The notes under the pieces were generated by a model. It saw nothing but the letters and a program-made list of their open reading frames with translations. It was not told the DNA's origin and searched no databases. Position numbers and translations under genes: made by a program. From contig NC_088311.1 in the NCBI RefSeq assembly GCF_910592395.1, positions 14,016,501-14,080,500 of the forward strand: 64,000 nucleotides of DNA, written 5' to 3'. Position 1 is the first letter of the stretch. Each line of letters opens with the position of its first letter. Below are positions 19,110-30,963 of this stretch, in pieces. Origin of the DNA: Lineus longissimus (taxonomy: Eukaryota; Nemertea; Pilidiophora; Heteronemertea; Lineidae).

Positions 19110-19115
19110 TAAATG
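19110..19115 (+). promoter_or_regulatory. TAAATG start-overlapping motif
   Basis: AATTTTTATAAAATAAATG overlaps both the end of the 131-aa gene and the ATG of the next at 19113. Confidence 0.5.
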
Positions 19116-20518
19116 GAGACTACCATGGAATTTGATAATCCTGGATATGAAGGAGCTGATGCAGATCCTTCATCACCTGCAGGATCTGGGGAAAATTATG
19201 AGGATGCACAACAAGACCTGGAAGATATCTTAGATCAACGAGCAGAGGGAAATAGAATTGTTGGAAAGGAATTGGAAGGAGGTGCATCATCAGATCAGCA
19301 AGGTACCATAGATCAACGAGAAGCAGATGAAAACAAACTTGAGATAGAACAAGCTGAAGATAATTTTCATGGAGATGTGCCAAATCCTATAAGATCTCCG
19401 TTAGTGAGGGCTGAGGCTGTCATTGATGCAAAAGATAAATTTATAGATGACTTTATAGGAACAAGTAAAAGAGAATTAAAGGTGCCTGAGAACAAAACGA
19501 GGGATGAGGTGATGAATGAACTGCGTAACAAACTGACAATTAATGAAAACGGACTTGTATTTTTTCGCTCCTCAAATGGGAATAAACTTAGGCTATCATC
19601 ACAAAATGAGGGTGGGCCTTTATCTGTTAAAACTATAAAAGGAAAAGGAAAAGCAGAATTCATGAAATTTTTTACAAAATATGGAGAAACGCCAGGACTT
19701 GAAAATGTGGGGGAAACAACAGGCAGAAGACAATTGTTTCCAGCAGAAGAAGCAGCAGGTACTAGTGCACAATATCCTGTGGACGCTAATGTTATTGTTG
19801 AAAATGAAGACACCAATGTTGAACAAGAGACCAATATTGATACAGGTGAAACAAAAATTGTTGAAGCCAATGATGATGATGTAGTCAGCCTCCAAGATGA
19901 TGCTTTGAATTCATCCAAACCTATTAAAACAGATGATCCTAAATTAGATGAGGACCTTGGCTACATCAGACGTAAGTTAAAAGCCATTAAAGAAAAATTT
20001 CAGCGAGTACGTGACAGACTAAACAATAAACTATCCAGATTGAAACAAAATGGTGACATTGAAATGGAACCTTTAATTGAGCGTGAAGAACAAAATATGG
20101 TGGAGATTGATGCAGCAGAAGCAGATGAAACGGCTAATTTGTTGGAAAGGAGCAAGGGAGCTTTTAAACGATACGGTGCAATGTTAGCAAATACAGTCAA
20201 TGATACAAGGGCATCCTTAGGGGAGAGACTTGACGCCTTGTTCAAATTGAAGGGCTTTAAACTTGCTACCATTGTCACCGCAGTTATTTTATCGTTGTCT
20301 GCCATTGGTTCAAGTTTAGTGTATGGTATAGGCTCTTTAGTAAAACCAAGCGCTCCTTCAAAGTCAGTTAAACCTGATACACCAGGAGGATCTGGTAGAC
20401 CTAGTAAACCTATAGGACCTAGCACACCTGGTAATCCTAGTAAAATTACACAGGGTCTGATAAAATTTAAAAATTGGTTACTTTCCTTAGGTTCTAAAGC
20501 TCTAGCAGTACTCCCAGG
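19113..20518 (+). pseudogene. Large acidic membrane protein of P1, 3' end lost
   Basis: The first ~280 residues are acidic and low complexity (DADPSSPAGSG, ILDQRAEGN), with a central ordered block (LTINENGLVFFRSSNGNKL, then KAEFMKFFTKYG). Charged helices follow (LKAIKEKFQRVRDRLNNK), then a membrane segment (KLATIVTAVILSLSAIGSSL), a Pro/Ser/Gly linker and SKALAVLPGI. The open frame runs to 20645, but after about 20518 it is antisense to a BEL/Pao integrase region, so the last ~40 codons are not part of the original protein. It is likely a virion protein whose C-terminus was removed by rearrangement. No family name is assigned. Confidence 0.65.
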
Positions 20519-22085
20519 AATACTCCTTGATGTGGATTCATCCAAGATCAAGACGACGGATTCGGTCCTCAAGTTGTCATTTGGCTCTATCCGTTTTGAG
20601 CGTCGCTGCAGTGTCTGCAGGTATTCCTTTACCCAACGTTGCTAGAATGCATCTGCCAGATACTGGACTTCACGCAATCTTTGACGATAGACGTCGCGTT
20701 TAACAAATACACCAGGGGTAGCACTGCACTGGATCTGATTAACAGGATATGGTTTGGATTAAGTGGCTCAATGTCTCCGATATCATCAGATACCACAGTA
20801 ATAGGCCTCCCGTTTACAATGGCCTCAACTTCCCACATGAGCGTCGACAGTTTCTCAACTCAAACAGTCTGCTGTGTCATCACTGACAGCAACAAGTCAC
20901 GCACTGTCCTAATCTGGCGCTCCCACAAACCGCCCATGTGAGATGCCGCAGCTGGATTGAAACACCACTGAATGTCCTTTTGCGCCAGGAACTTATCAGT
21001 AGTGGATTGATTCCATTCACTTATCGCATGTTTCAGTTCATTGTCACATCCGGTGAAGTTGGTACCAATATCCAATCTGCGGCTGTTAGTTTTCCTCGGC
21101 GAGCTCTGAATCGTCGAAGTGAATTTATGAAATAATCTGTGTCCATTGAAAATACTACCTCGATGTGGATGGTACATACTACAAGACATATAAAAAGACA
21201 GCCGTATCTTTTCACCATTGACAGTCTTCACTTCACCAGAAATGGGCCAAAACAGTCACAACGAACATTGAAAATGGTGGCTCGTAAGGCGTCAATCTAT
21301 CCATGGCCAGATTACCCATGCGCTGTTTCATCAAAGGCGTCCTCTTACGTCAGTAATACCTGCATTCACGAAGAAACCTCCTGTCTCGTATCAACTAGGA
21401 TCTTTGTCTTAACAAGCACAAGACATATATTCTCTTTTCGAATGCCCGGATATTTCGTTATAGAACTGTATCAGTAACTCAGCAATGCCACTGTCCTTGG
21501 GAACTATCGCTTGCTGTCTCTCTCTGAGTGGAAGTGGAGCAATCTCGAGTCATCCTCCGACACATGAAACCCGGTGTCTAGAAATGGCTCTAAACAGTAA
21601 AGCCCACTGGTACTGGCGACAGATGTTTTGCCATTTCGAAGCTTGCGTAGCGCAACTTGGTAGGCAGCTTCCTTTGGTTTAAGGAAATCCTTTGGTCTAA
21701 GGCACCTATCCACTGTGAACAATCTCAAGTGTTCCAGGTCCGTAACCCAGCGATTCCAGAGCTGGCACTCGGATCCTGACAGCTGATCATCCCATCCTGC
21801 ACCACAGCGCCTCAGGTCGTGAATCAGTTTCTTTTCTGGCATCGCGAAAGGACACACCAGACCCATGGGGTCGTAGACAGAGCTTACTACGCTCAGAATA
21901 CCAATGCGTGTCAATGGCTTGTCCTTCACTGATACATTTATACCAAGAGTATCAATTTTAGTGTCCCAGCTAACTCCTAGGGCCCAGTCAACAGGCAGCG
22001 GTTTTTGCCTTCTCTGTGTCAGGAATTGCGTCGATTACTACGCGGTTGTTACTAATCCATTTTTGAAGCGAAAGCCTCCTCCGAG
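20519..22085 (-). mobile_element. Degraded BEL/Pao LTR retrotransposon pol fragment
   Basis: On the minus strand, from right to left: RNase H/A17-type region around 21504-22085 (ALGVSWDTKIDTLGI, then PLTRIGILSVVSSVYDPMGL, then GAGWDDQL). Next is the integrase core at 20860-21231 ([16 protein letters not shown], then WCFNPAAASHMGGLWERQIR). Then MWEVEAIVNGRPIT and the C-terminal SVVLILDEST at about 20540. Multiple stops and frame changes separate the pieces. No LTR is visible at the left junction, so the fragment abuts P1 directly. Confidence 0.85.
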
Positions 22086-22135
22086 AACTAAACGGTTGAA
22101 ATCAACTATAATACGGTCATATTCAACCATATCTT

Positions 22136-22175
22136 ATGCAGCGGTCAATGTAAACCCTGACACCCCCCTGGTCAG
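22136..22175. repeat. Left arm of a perfect 40-bp inverted repeat
   Basis: This arm is the exact reverse complement of 26858-26897. It may be the terminal inverted repeat of a ~4.76-kb element or two opposed copies of a short element. Flanking bases outside also show weaker inverted similarity (AACCATAT versus ATGGTT). Confidence 0.8.
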
Positions 22176-22177
22176 GG

Positions 22178-22211
22178 ATCGACGCTACATCGACGTCGAT
22201 GTAGCGTCGAT
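22178..22211. repeat. Perfect 34-bp palindrome
   Basis: ATCGACGCTACATCGAC is followed directly by its reverse complement. It lies 2 bp inside the 40-bp inverted-repeat arm and has no equivalent at the other arm. Confidence 0.85.
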
Positions 22212-22625
22212 GTCTGAGCGAAGGATTTTTTTTCAAACGACGATGTCATGGCGATAAGCTGAAAAGATGTCGGTGAAAAATTGTCGACAGTCTGGACATC
22301 AGGAGAATTAGCTTTGTCTAATGCGTGGCGCATGGCTTTTTCCTTGGTGGCAAACGTCTGGTGATCAGGAATCTTGCCCGGCCAACGACGGCGTATCATC
22401 ATCAGATCACCTCATTATCATAATATCACTAATATAGGCAAGATGGCGGGGATGGCCACACATGTGAAAAGGTGAGCAGAAATAGCGTTTAAAGTGAGCG
22501 GGAAGTCCGAAATTGAGCGGGAGGATCTGGAGGTGTGATCTGCTTCGGTATCACACCCGGTAGTTGGTAAAACTTGGAATCAGTGAAACCATGTAACCTG
22601 TGCTAAACCATGGAATCAGTCCTAA

Positions 22626-25062
22626 CAAGAGGCCCAAGGGCCTGGCGCTCAGCTGAGTTAATATCATTAATATCTTCCCGGTGTTTAGTTCATTATGCAT
22701 GAAAATGGCATGCTCCATGGTATTTGATATCCTTTTGCGTTCACTACGGTACCAATGTTTTTGGTTGACATAATTATGCCACTGTTGGAACATTCTCATG
22801 GTTTATTGCATGCACCTGTTGATGGGCCATATGAATAAAAACTAGCATAAGCTTTTACTCCAGATTTTGAAGTATTTAGTATCCTTCAAAAATTGGAATA
22901 GTTTAGTACTTGTGAAAGCAAAGGATTTTTAGAAATCAGTATTTGCTACCAAGTCAAGTAAATGCTAGACTACATATGAACGAAAATGTAGGATGAACCT
23001 TTTACTTGGTAGTATAAATGCATTTTCTTGGAATCATGTAGTCTTTAAAAGTCGAAGTGAATGGTTGGTTGTTCCTCTTTGCCGGACTGCATTCACATTT
23101 TGTTTGGTGGACATGTCATGCAAGAATTGGTCAAACCATACATCCATTTATGGAGAATCAGAGTGCATGGATTCCGAGTCATTAAAAATGTCTAAAGAAT
23201 TATTCTTGGATCATGAAGGGAAACCTGTGTTGTTTAGTATGAAAGGGAAAAATATGACAGAGTTAAGAAAATTATGTTTTAATATTGAACAATAGTAAGT
23301 TTTGACTGTCTGCTTGGCTCCTTGCCAGTTTAAGCGAACTGGAACCGCCAAGCCAGTTCGTATGACCTCGTTTTCATTTCCCGCGTATCGGGTGATCAGA
23401 ACGAGGCATGAATGAAACATGGCGCCTAGCTGTCAATCATTCAGTGACGTCACTACTATGGAATTTACTACGAAAATTCATGAATGAAAGATCGCATGAC
23501 TCACATGATTCTCACATGATTCTCCATAATAACAAATTGAACTGCGCATGCTCGGGCACTGGGGGCGGAGCTACAAATCTGAACTCGAATAGGAAGTTGG
23601 AAGTTTGACTTTCTCGGGCGGAGAAAGTCGAAAAGTTGAATAAATCGCTCGGCGGTTCCAGTTCGCTTTAAATAACATGTGACTATACACAAAATAGAAA
23701 ACTTTGATGGAAATTGTAAATCATTTTTTATCTTTCAGGGGAAAACAAGCTGATGATGATCAAGTAAATCATTCATGAGAAATCGTTTTGTTGCTGAAGC
23801 TTGCATGACGAAGTTAATGCTAAACCTTTTCTTGTGCTCTACTGCGCCACCGTAGTTTTCTATTTAGACCAGCGATGACGTCATTTCTGGTGATTCATAC
23901 ACCTTCCCTACGTTGTCAAATGAGTGCTTTCCATTTGGTATTGTACAGTATGCAATGTATTTTTTCAGCGCTGTCAGTTGCCGAAGAGAATGCCGTAGCT
24001 CCCTCAATTTCCAATCAATTTTTATGGGAGTGACATTATTGTATTGCTTAGAATGTCTACTTTTTACTCATGAAAGAATCGTAGAACTAAAACTTAATAG
24101 GCGAACAGAATCATGCCGATTCACTGCACATACTGTGGGAATTCTCCACTTCAAAATACATCGGCGATGTCATCGCGAACAGAGCATGCACTTCCGATAT
24201 CCTTTTCACAGAAATGTGGCCAAATTTTCAAGAACTAATTTCTGAAAGTAGTCCCTAAAGACCTTATGACTACCACTGAAACGAACTAGTGGTAATATCG
24301 CCTACCAGACTACCGTAGTACTAGCCTGTAGCCAGGTATATACCGGTAGCGGGCCATCGTCATCGAGCCGAGTGTCATTGAGCTTCAAGATTATTGCACA
24401 TGGAGTAAACAACATGCCGCCATTTTGTCTCCGCTTCGGTATTTCGTAGGCCGCTTATAATGCACCTTCTCGATTAAAACCAACATAATAAGGCCTTACA
24501 TCGTTGATTGAATAGGAACACCACACAAAACACAATAAAGTGGGGGTACAATCGATTACGAAGCTGAAGTGAACAGTTATTTATTCCTGGAGCTACTGCT
24601 GCTTTTTTGTGTAGCTGCCATGTTTTGAGAACTGGCAAATAGGAGACTTCATTGATGGCTGACGTCATCAGGCGGGAATTTGAATCAGCAGAAATAATTA
24701 AAAGGCAGGTAGCGCCCTCTCCTGTTAAAATTTTGAACTTTTTCTCAATAAAATAGTTTTTCAAGAATTTTATCTTAATATTAAAGCATATTTCGTCTAA
24801 TTCTGCTGCTCCTAGGCCGATATAGGCCAGTTTCCTTCATGCGCTCTCGCTCGCAGGAAGTAGGTCGAATGGCGACAAGTTTTGTTTTGAAAGTAGAGTT
24901 TGACCAGAAGTATCCAGAAATGCAAAATTGAAGTCTCTAGGTCTTACGGTTACAAAATGTGCACCATGGGTTTAACGGACGGACGGACGTCCGGCCCGAC
25001 AGACGGACGCCACTGAGCAGCTTATTTGACAAGCTCAGCTGACTTTGTCAGCTGAGCTAAAA
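22626..25062 (+). repeat. Dispersed repeat, copy C
   Basis: Starts CAAGAGGCCCAAGGGCC, as copies A and B do, and ends GGACGGACG..., AAGCTCAGCTGACTTTGTCAGCTGAGCTAAAAA. The termini agree with A and B but most of the interior does not, so the family has conserved ends and variable bodies. Confidence 0.7.
23329..23671. mobile_element. MITE with ~22-bp terminal inverted repeats
   Basis: TTTAAGCGAACTGGAACCGCC at the left is inverted at the right as GGCGGTTCCAGTTCGCTTTAAA. The body is ~343 bp, non-coding and nested in repeat copy C. Confidence 0.7.
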
Positions 25063-25737
25063 ATGCATAAAAACATGAAATAATGCCATTGGAACCTAAG
25101 GTGGTTACGAATCAATATTTGGAGCTTATTTTTACATGATCAGATCAGAATTTCACGGTAGTTTAGAAATCAGTCGCATTTCCGATTCAACAATCTATAT
25201 TTTAGAACAACCCAGTCATACCTCGCCTCCAGTGTACATTACTGATCTCCCAAATATGGGCATGCACGTCACGACACGCCCACCACACACCCATAATATG
25301 CACCAATCAGCGCTCCGTTTACTACGCCACCACACGGGGCCTAATTGAACTACGGAGCGGTATGATCATACAGGGTGATACAGAGAAGATTGACTACATC
25401 ATGCAGTACCGGCTGGCACCTATCCGTACATAATCTTAAGCATGACAAGAAACGTATAAGAAGATTTATTACCGAAGGTTTTAGCCGGGTTTGGAGATGA
25501 AAAATGTGAATAAATTCCTTCACGGTGAGCGTTTTTATACATTTTCATGTACACATCGGGATGTAGAGATATTTTCGTGATGTCACCGGTTCTAAGCGGA
25601 CACATTTTTTAGTGATTCCCGAGTGCATGTTTGTCCTATCTACCAAGCTTAATCAGAGCATCATATATACAAAATGATTCTTAGGAATTAGTTGCAGATC
25701 CGTTTTAATATTCCATCTTTTGGAAAAACCCAAACGT

Positions 25738-25838
25738 CCTCCGGGTTGGCCTAGTGACCGGCTAGTGACCTAGGCTTGGTAAGGTCCGTATAGACCTACC
25801 CCTGATGTCACTAGCCGGTCACTAGGCCTATCCGGAGG
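25738..25838. repeat. Hairpin element, 32-nt arms with two mismatches
   Basis: CCTCCGGGTTGGCCTAGTGA... (25738-25769) pairs with 25807-25838 across a 37-nt spacer. Each arm contains an internal GTGACCGGCTAGTGAC duplication. Confidence 0.75.
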
Positions 25839-26471
25839 ACTGTTTCACCATTCTTTCAAAGAGCCTGCTAATAAATAAGGATACAAGAATTCCCATTTCT
25901 TTTACAAGGGAAGCCTTAATTAATATAAACATCTTCAGCATACGTCCTGGAACCCTAGTTATATTGTATATTGAAATCAGCTCAACCCATATATTCGATG
26001 ACGTCATTCTCCACAAAAAGGTGGTTTCTGGAACTACTGGCAAATTGCTATCAATTAAGTCAGCTGGGACGAGATTGGCAGTTGGAAGGGTATAAATTGT
26101 GGAAGGAACGCACCCGATTTCACGCGGTACTTGCACAGTGATTCCACGGTTCAGTACTGACTATTCCATGGTTTAGCACAGGTTACATGGTTTCACTGAT
26201 TCCAAGTTTTATCATCTACCATCACACCCTGTATCGCACAATGTGTTGATCTGGATTTCGTCTGTTGGATGACATCACGAATTTCCCGATATGCGTCGCC
26301 CGCCAGGTCTCGACGAAGTTGTGTCACCAGTGGAACAACGTCATGTTTCATAACGTGATGTCATGGTGGCCGGCAGCGGGCAATTTTTCACAGATTTTGA
26401 GCACTGAATTGCCTTTTTTGGCGAACATCTTGGTATATGATAATCATAAAAGAACTCTCGTGTGATTTGTG

Positions 26472-26552
26472 TCAGTGCGCAGAACACACTTGTGATGGTC
26501 TGTGATTTTTTAGGCCGAAGACCATCACTCGCGTGTTCTGCGCACTCACAAA
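26472..26552. repeat. Long hairpin with about 40-nt imperfect arms
   Basis: GTGCGCAGAACACACTTGTG... is inverted as ...CACTCGCGTGTTCTGCGCAC, with AGACCATCA/TGATGGTCT pairing around a short loop. It is non-coding. From 26553 to about 28157 I see no gene, only AT-rich sequence with reiterated TGGTTGTTTTAAC-like words near 26960-27240. Confidence 0.65.
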
Positions 26553-26857
26553 TCCCACTCGAGTTGTTTTATTATTGTCTCCTTTCGAAGAGTGACTTTG
26601 ACAAAGAAAACAGTTGGGGCAATATGATTGTTTTTATTGTTGTTCTCTTTGACACACTCTTTTTTTCTGTTTTTATTAATATGGTGATATCCTGACGTAC
26701 GTCTGTCTTCTCAATGGTGAAGTACAGTCGAAGCCCGGACCTGTGCAACCAACCAAGGGTGGTGAAGTTCTGATGCATGTCTGCACCACCCTGGGTGCAA
26801 AAGGGTCGATCCCTGGGCGCATTGAAATTTCAAAAATGGTGATAAAGTGTCGAACGC

Positions 26858-26897
26858 CTGACCAGGGGGGTGTCAGGGTTTACATTGACCGCTGCAT
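26858..26897. repeat. Right arm of a perfect 40-bp inverted repeat
   Basis: Exact reverse complement of 22136-22175. Confidence 0.8.
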
Positions 26898-28157
26898 TAT
26901 AGTTAACATAACCATAACCACATGGTTGAAATGTAAACTATATCGCAATTGTTAAAATCTAACAAATGGTAACTTAGACTTATCCGAATAGTTTTTCCCC
27001 GCCAATTGCATCGTTGCCTTTGCAACAATATTAATTGGCATTTTAACCATTGCTGTTGTTGCTGTTTCAACACATCTACTAGTTGTTTTAACTAAGAGGC
27101 ATTGTTGACAGTTCAACTCATGTAATGGTTGCTTTAACCATATTATATTGGTGAAATTTCCACTAGTCAAATGGTTGTTTTAACTATATGAAGTGGTCTT
27201 TTGTCTAACCACATTATTGGTTATTTTAACAATAGCAAATAGTCAAAACGCCAGCAATTTAAATTGTTATCCTTGCCATCTACATTCATTGAAATATTGT
27301 TTTCTGCAGAAGTGATCTCACTCATATACATAGTTGTTTGAACAAATCGCTGTTCCCTCTTATTATCCTTTGCATTTGCCATGAGGCTGCAGTACCTGGC
27401 CACAACAGTTTCTAGCATAGTGCTGGGTGGTGTTATGATTATACTCAAAAACTCCATCTTTGACCAATATTTTTATAATAACAAACAGGAACAAATACAA
27501 TAAAAAAAATCGTTTTCTTTTTATAGTTTTAATACTCGACGTTTTTAAAATGTTATCTTGTTTCAATAAATATATATTTTTCAAGGTAACACAAATTGCA
27601 AAGACGACATTTAAAAACAATTCAATTTAACCGATACTCTAATTACGCCTACATGTTATTAGCATGCTGATACTATTAAGGGAGTTAATAGAGGAAAGTG
27701 GCCTCAGTACGTATATATAGGTAGAGTAAACAAATGCATCGATCTCCAGTCTAAGTTTATGCTGACGTTTCGTTTAATTGGTACTTTTTCATTGAATGAC
27801 TTTACAAATTTGATCAACCAGGTTATATACTGCTGTGAACAGGGATTGTATTTTACGCTACGGCTTAACAGAAGCCAGCTGCGACTCCTCATCGTTTTTG
27901 GTTTGTTGTTGCTTCTCTGTAATTTCATTGGCTGAGGTTCGACGGAGGCGTGACGTCCTAGAAATTTAGTGCGTGATCACGGCCAATAGGTGGCTCTATA
28001 GATGTGCGTTCCAGAAAGCAAAATGAAAATGGCGGTTCAAGTGATGATGCGGCGAGTTACAAAGAGATAATTTCAAGAATTACATAAAAACATGAGCTGA
28101 ACGTAACTCCACACCATTTGAAAAGGTGGGTAACGAAGTCAGGGATCCGAAAAATGT

Positions 28158-29498
28158 TCATTCGATGACTGATACCAGTTGGTCCATGACATTTAGATCA
28201 AAGTGACGAGCGGTTCGCGAAGTATAAATCCAGTATGATTCTTTGGCTAGCAGACGATCTTCTAGTAGGCCTACATAAGTTCTCTTATTTTTCATTTGAG
28301 GTAACTTTTCAAGTCCACAGATACGGAGGTCTTTAATAGAGTTATTACTGCTTTTAAAGTGTGAGCCAATCGATGTGGGTTTCTTATTGTTTATGCCAGA
28401 GCGATTTTCATTCATTCTGGTTTTGAGTGTCCTTTTAGTCTGGCCTACATATTGATAGTTACACTTGGCACATTCAATGAGGTAGATGACCCTTTCTGAG
28501 TTACACGTTATGCTTTGTTTAACATAATGTTTTTTGCCGGTGACTCTACTGGTTACTGAGTTTGATTTCTGCATATATTTGCAGTTGGCACATTTGCTAT
28601 TGTTGCCTTTGTTGCTGCCTTTTGTTGGGGGGGGGGGGGTGCAAAGATTCGGAAGTGATGGATTGTACATTGTTACTAGATGAAGGTTAGTGTATCTGCT
28701 AGTTGCTGTAGATTATTTTTGCAGCAATGTGTCTTTGTCTAGAGATCTGGCTTTAGCTATGGCTCATTTGAGGTCGTTTAGCTTGTGTCCTCTGACATGC
28801 AGCATCCGGATGAATCTGACATGCATTAAGGGTTGATGGGGTCGGCGGTTCCAGAAGTCAGATTCCCATTTGGCCAAAAACAGGTTGGCATGTGATGGGG
28901 CCATGTATTTGTGTAGATAGTGTTTGTTATTGATGCTGAAGTTATTAGTTTTGAGGATGATTTCAGCAGCATCCATTAGGTTGTCTGTTGGGATAGTATA
29001 TTGTTGTCTGGTGTTGAGATGTTCTCTCATAGCAACCAGGCTTTCATCATGGGGGATGTTAGTATGCAGGGATGTAACATCTAAGGTGACCAGGAGTGAT
29101 TCGGGTTACGCTGTCCGGGTTTGGTGGTCCGAGGTCAACGGTGTTTAGTTTGTTGATAACGTCCGTAGTGTCCTTCAAGTATGTGGCTGTGTCTTGTACC
29201 AGTGGTCTTAAGTGATGGTCGACAAATTTGGATAGTGCCTCTGTAGGGCTATTGTTGCCAGAGACAATGGGTCTGCCAGGGTGTCCTTTTTATGGATTTC
29301 GGGCAAGCAGTAGAACTTGGGAGTGCGGGAATCAATAGGGTATAGATAGTAGTAGGTTTTCTCATCTACTCTATTCTCCCATTTACCTGTCCGATTCTGA
29401 ATCGGCGGAAAAATGACTAAGTCCAGAAATTGATGATAATGGAGCAGGGGTATAGCTAGATACCAAATTGTCCAGGACCAATAAAGTTGTCTTGTCAA
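28158..29498 (-). mobile_element. Degraded Penelope-like retroelement (RT fragments plus GIY-YIG endonuclease)
   Basis: On the minus strand, an RT-type block at 29208-29498 (TPKFYCLPEIHKKDT) is followed at 28764-29030 by REHLNTRQQYTIPTD and MAPSHANLFLAKWE. A cysteine motif (CANCKYM) comes next, and then the GIY-YIG nuclease core at 28158-28620 (RVIYLIECAKCNYQYVGQTK, then RTLKTRMNEN). RT followed by a C-terminal GIY-YIG domain is the Penelope-like element arrangement. Frameshifts separate the parts, one near a G-run at about 28628-28640, and pieces of the RT are missing. From 29500 to 30030 nothing is recognised. Confidence 0.8.
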
Positions 29499-30963
29499 TG
29501 GACTGACGTGACCATCAAAAAAAAATCCTCATGGTTAGACTTAGGTAATATATCGCTCTGTAATCGGTCAAATGCATGAAAAAATGTCGCACAGGAGCTA
29601 CATTATGCATGCTCTCTTGTGTTGGAGCATAGGAATCGAACTTGTTTATTCACCTCGTGTACAGCAGGCTTAAAACTTTCAAGGTTCTAAAGTGATATGT
29701 GTTATGTTCTTCTGATCAGGGCGTTATTTGGTGTTCCTTGAGAGGGTAAAATGACAAAGCCGGAAGCCGCCGTACATCATGTATATTACTTACTATATTG
29801 TGGCGCCGCCTGGTGACCTATACATCAAATACATGACATCCTCTTTCCACAAAATAAAAGCAATTACCTTTCCAAATAATTCCTTCATCTTAGTCTTACA
29901 ATACAAGAATCTAATATCCCTTTTTTTCTTTTCTTTTTTTACAAAACACTTCAACAAGAAATTAGCCCTACAACAATAAAATATAGTTGTTGTAATTCTG
30001 AAGAATGATTTCTTGTCATCAACTGGAAGAAAAACAAGAGGCCCAAGGGCCTGGCGCTCAGCTGAGTTGTTGCTGCGTTGTTCGTATATATTACATTACT
30101 CGTCAAACTCTACTAAACTAAGGACTCAAAGCCTAAGGATAATAGCTTCTGGATGTGTAACAGTGAATTGCGGTAGACTGGCGCAATCTACTTCAAGCAA
30201 GCTTCACCCTTGCAATGTGTGCGCAAACAGATAACCTAACCTATATTGGACCATCAATTCTACACACAGCAACATGATTCATCCTCAGCTGTTACCATGA
30301 TGATGATGATGATGATCCTTTTCGCAAATTGGTCGTCTTCTGTCTTTCTTCCATACTTCAGTGCCACCGGATGTAGTCTGCCCTTGTGGAGGGATCCTTT
30401 CAGCACCGGGACACAAGAATCCATGCGAATTGAATCACATGGAGAGACTAGCCCAATCACCCGCTTTTGGCTGGGTAGAAATGGGTAAATCTCGCAGACT
30501 GGACCTTAAACTCTACTGCCGACGTGTGAGGCCGGTCTGACAGATGAGTAAGTGGGGTCCACCTAATGCAGAAGGCACCAGTTTCCCTAACTAAAAGGGT
30601 AACATTATTGCCTAAAGGCCTGTGTACACTAGTAAAATATTAGCAACATTTTTACATTTCCAGTTGCAACAAATGTTGCAAAAATGTTGCGTAGTGTGTA
30701 CAGAGCAAAACGCGTCTTACAACATGTTGTAAAATTGTTGCAAATTAAATGCAATGCAATTCTTTGTTGCATGTTGTAAAAATGTTGCAAACTCTTCAGC
30801 CAATCAGAAATAGGATTTGCGTCATGTGATCTACCGGAGTTCATGTGACTTGAACAAGAAGCAGGTATAGCAACTCTCAAGTGAGTGTCTTGCTTCGTAG
30901 GGTGATGAAACCTTTTCTAGAAGTTTTTGTATGACGGCTTGTCAGTCAGCCGCAACTCCTTTA

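Larger units (their letters stand above)
22540..26240. mobile_element. Inverted-repeat-bounded composite element
   Basis: The phrase AAAACTTGGAATCAGTGAAACC... at about 22567-22625 is inverted at about 26150-26212 (GGTTTCACTGATTCCAAGTTTT). GTGTGATCTGCTTCGGTATCACACC sits at the left tip and CATCACACCCTGTATCGCAC at the right. It contains repeat copy C and two hairpin elements. No transposase is visible. Confidence 0.5.

Noticed and set aside
19120-19918. Long minus-strand ORFs opposite the 510-codon P1 gene
   Set aside because: Shadows of a strongly biased plus-strand gene. No domain and no TAAATG start.
20519-20645. Last ~40 residues of the long plus-strand frame starting at 19113
   Set aside because: They are the antisense of BEL/Pao integrase C-terminal coding. 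The P1 protein ends at the junction.
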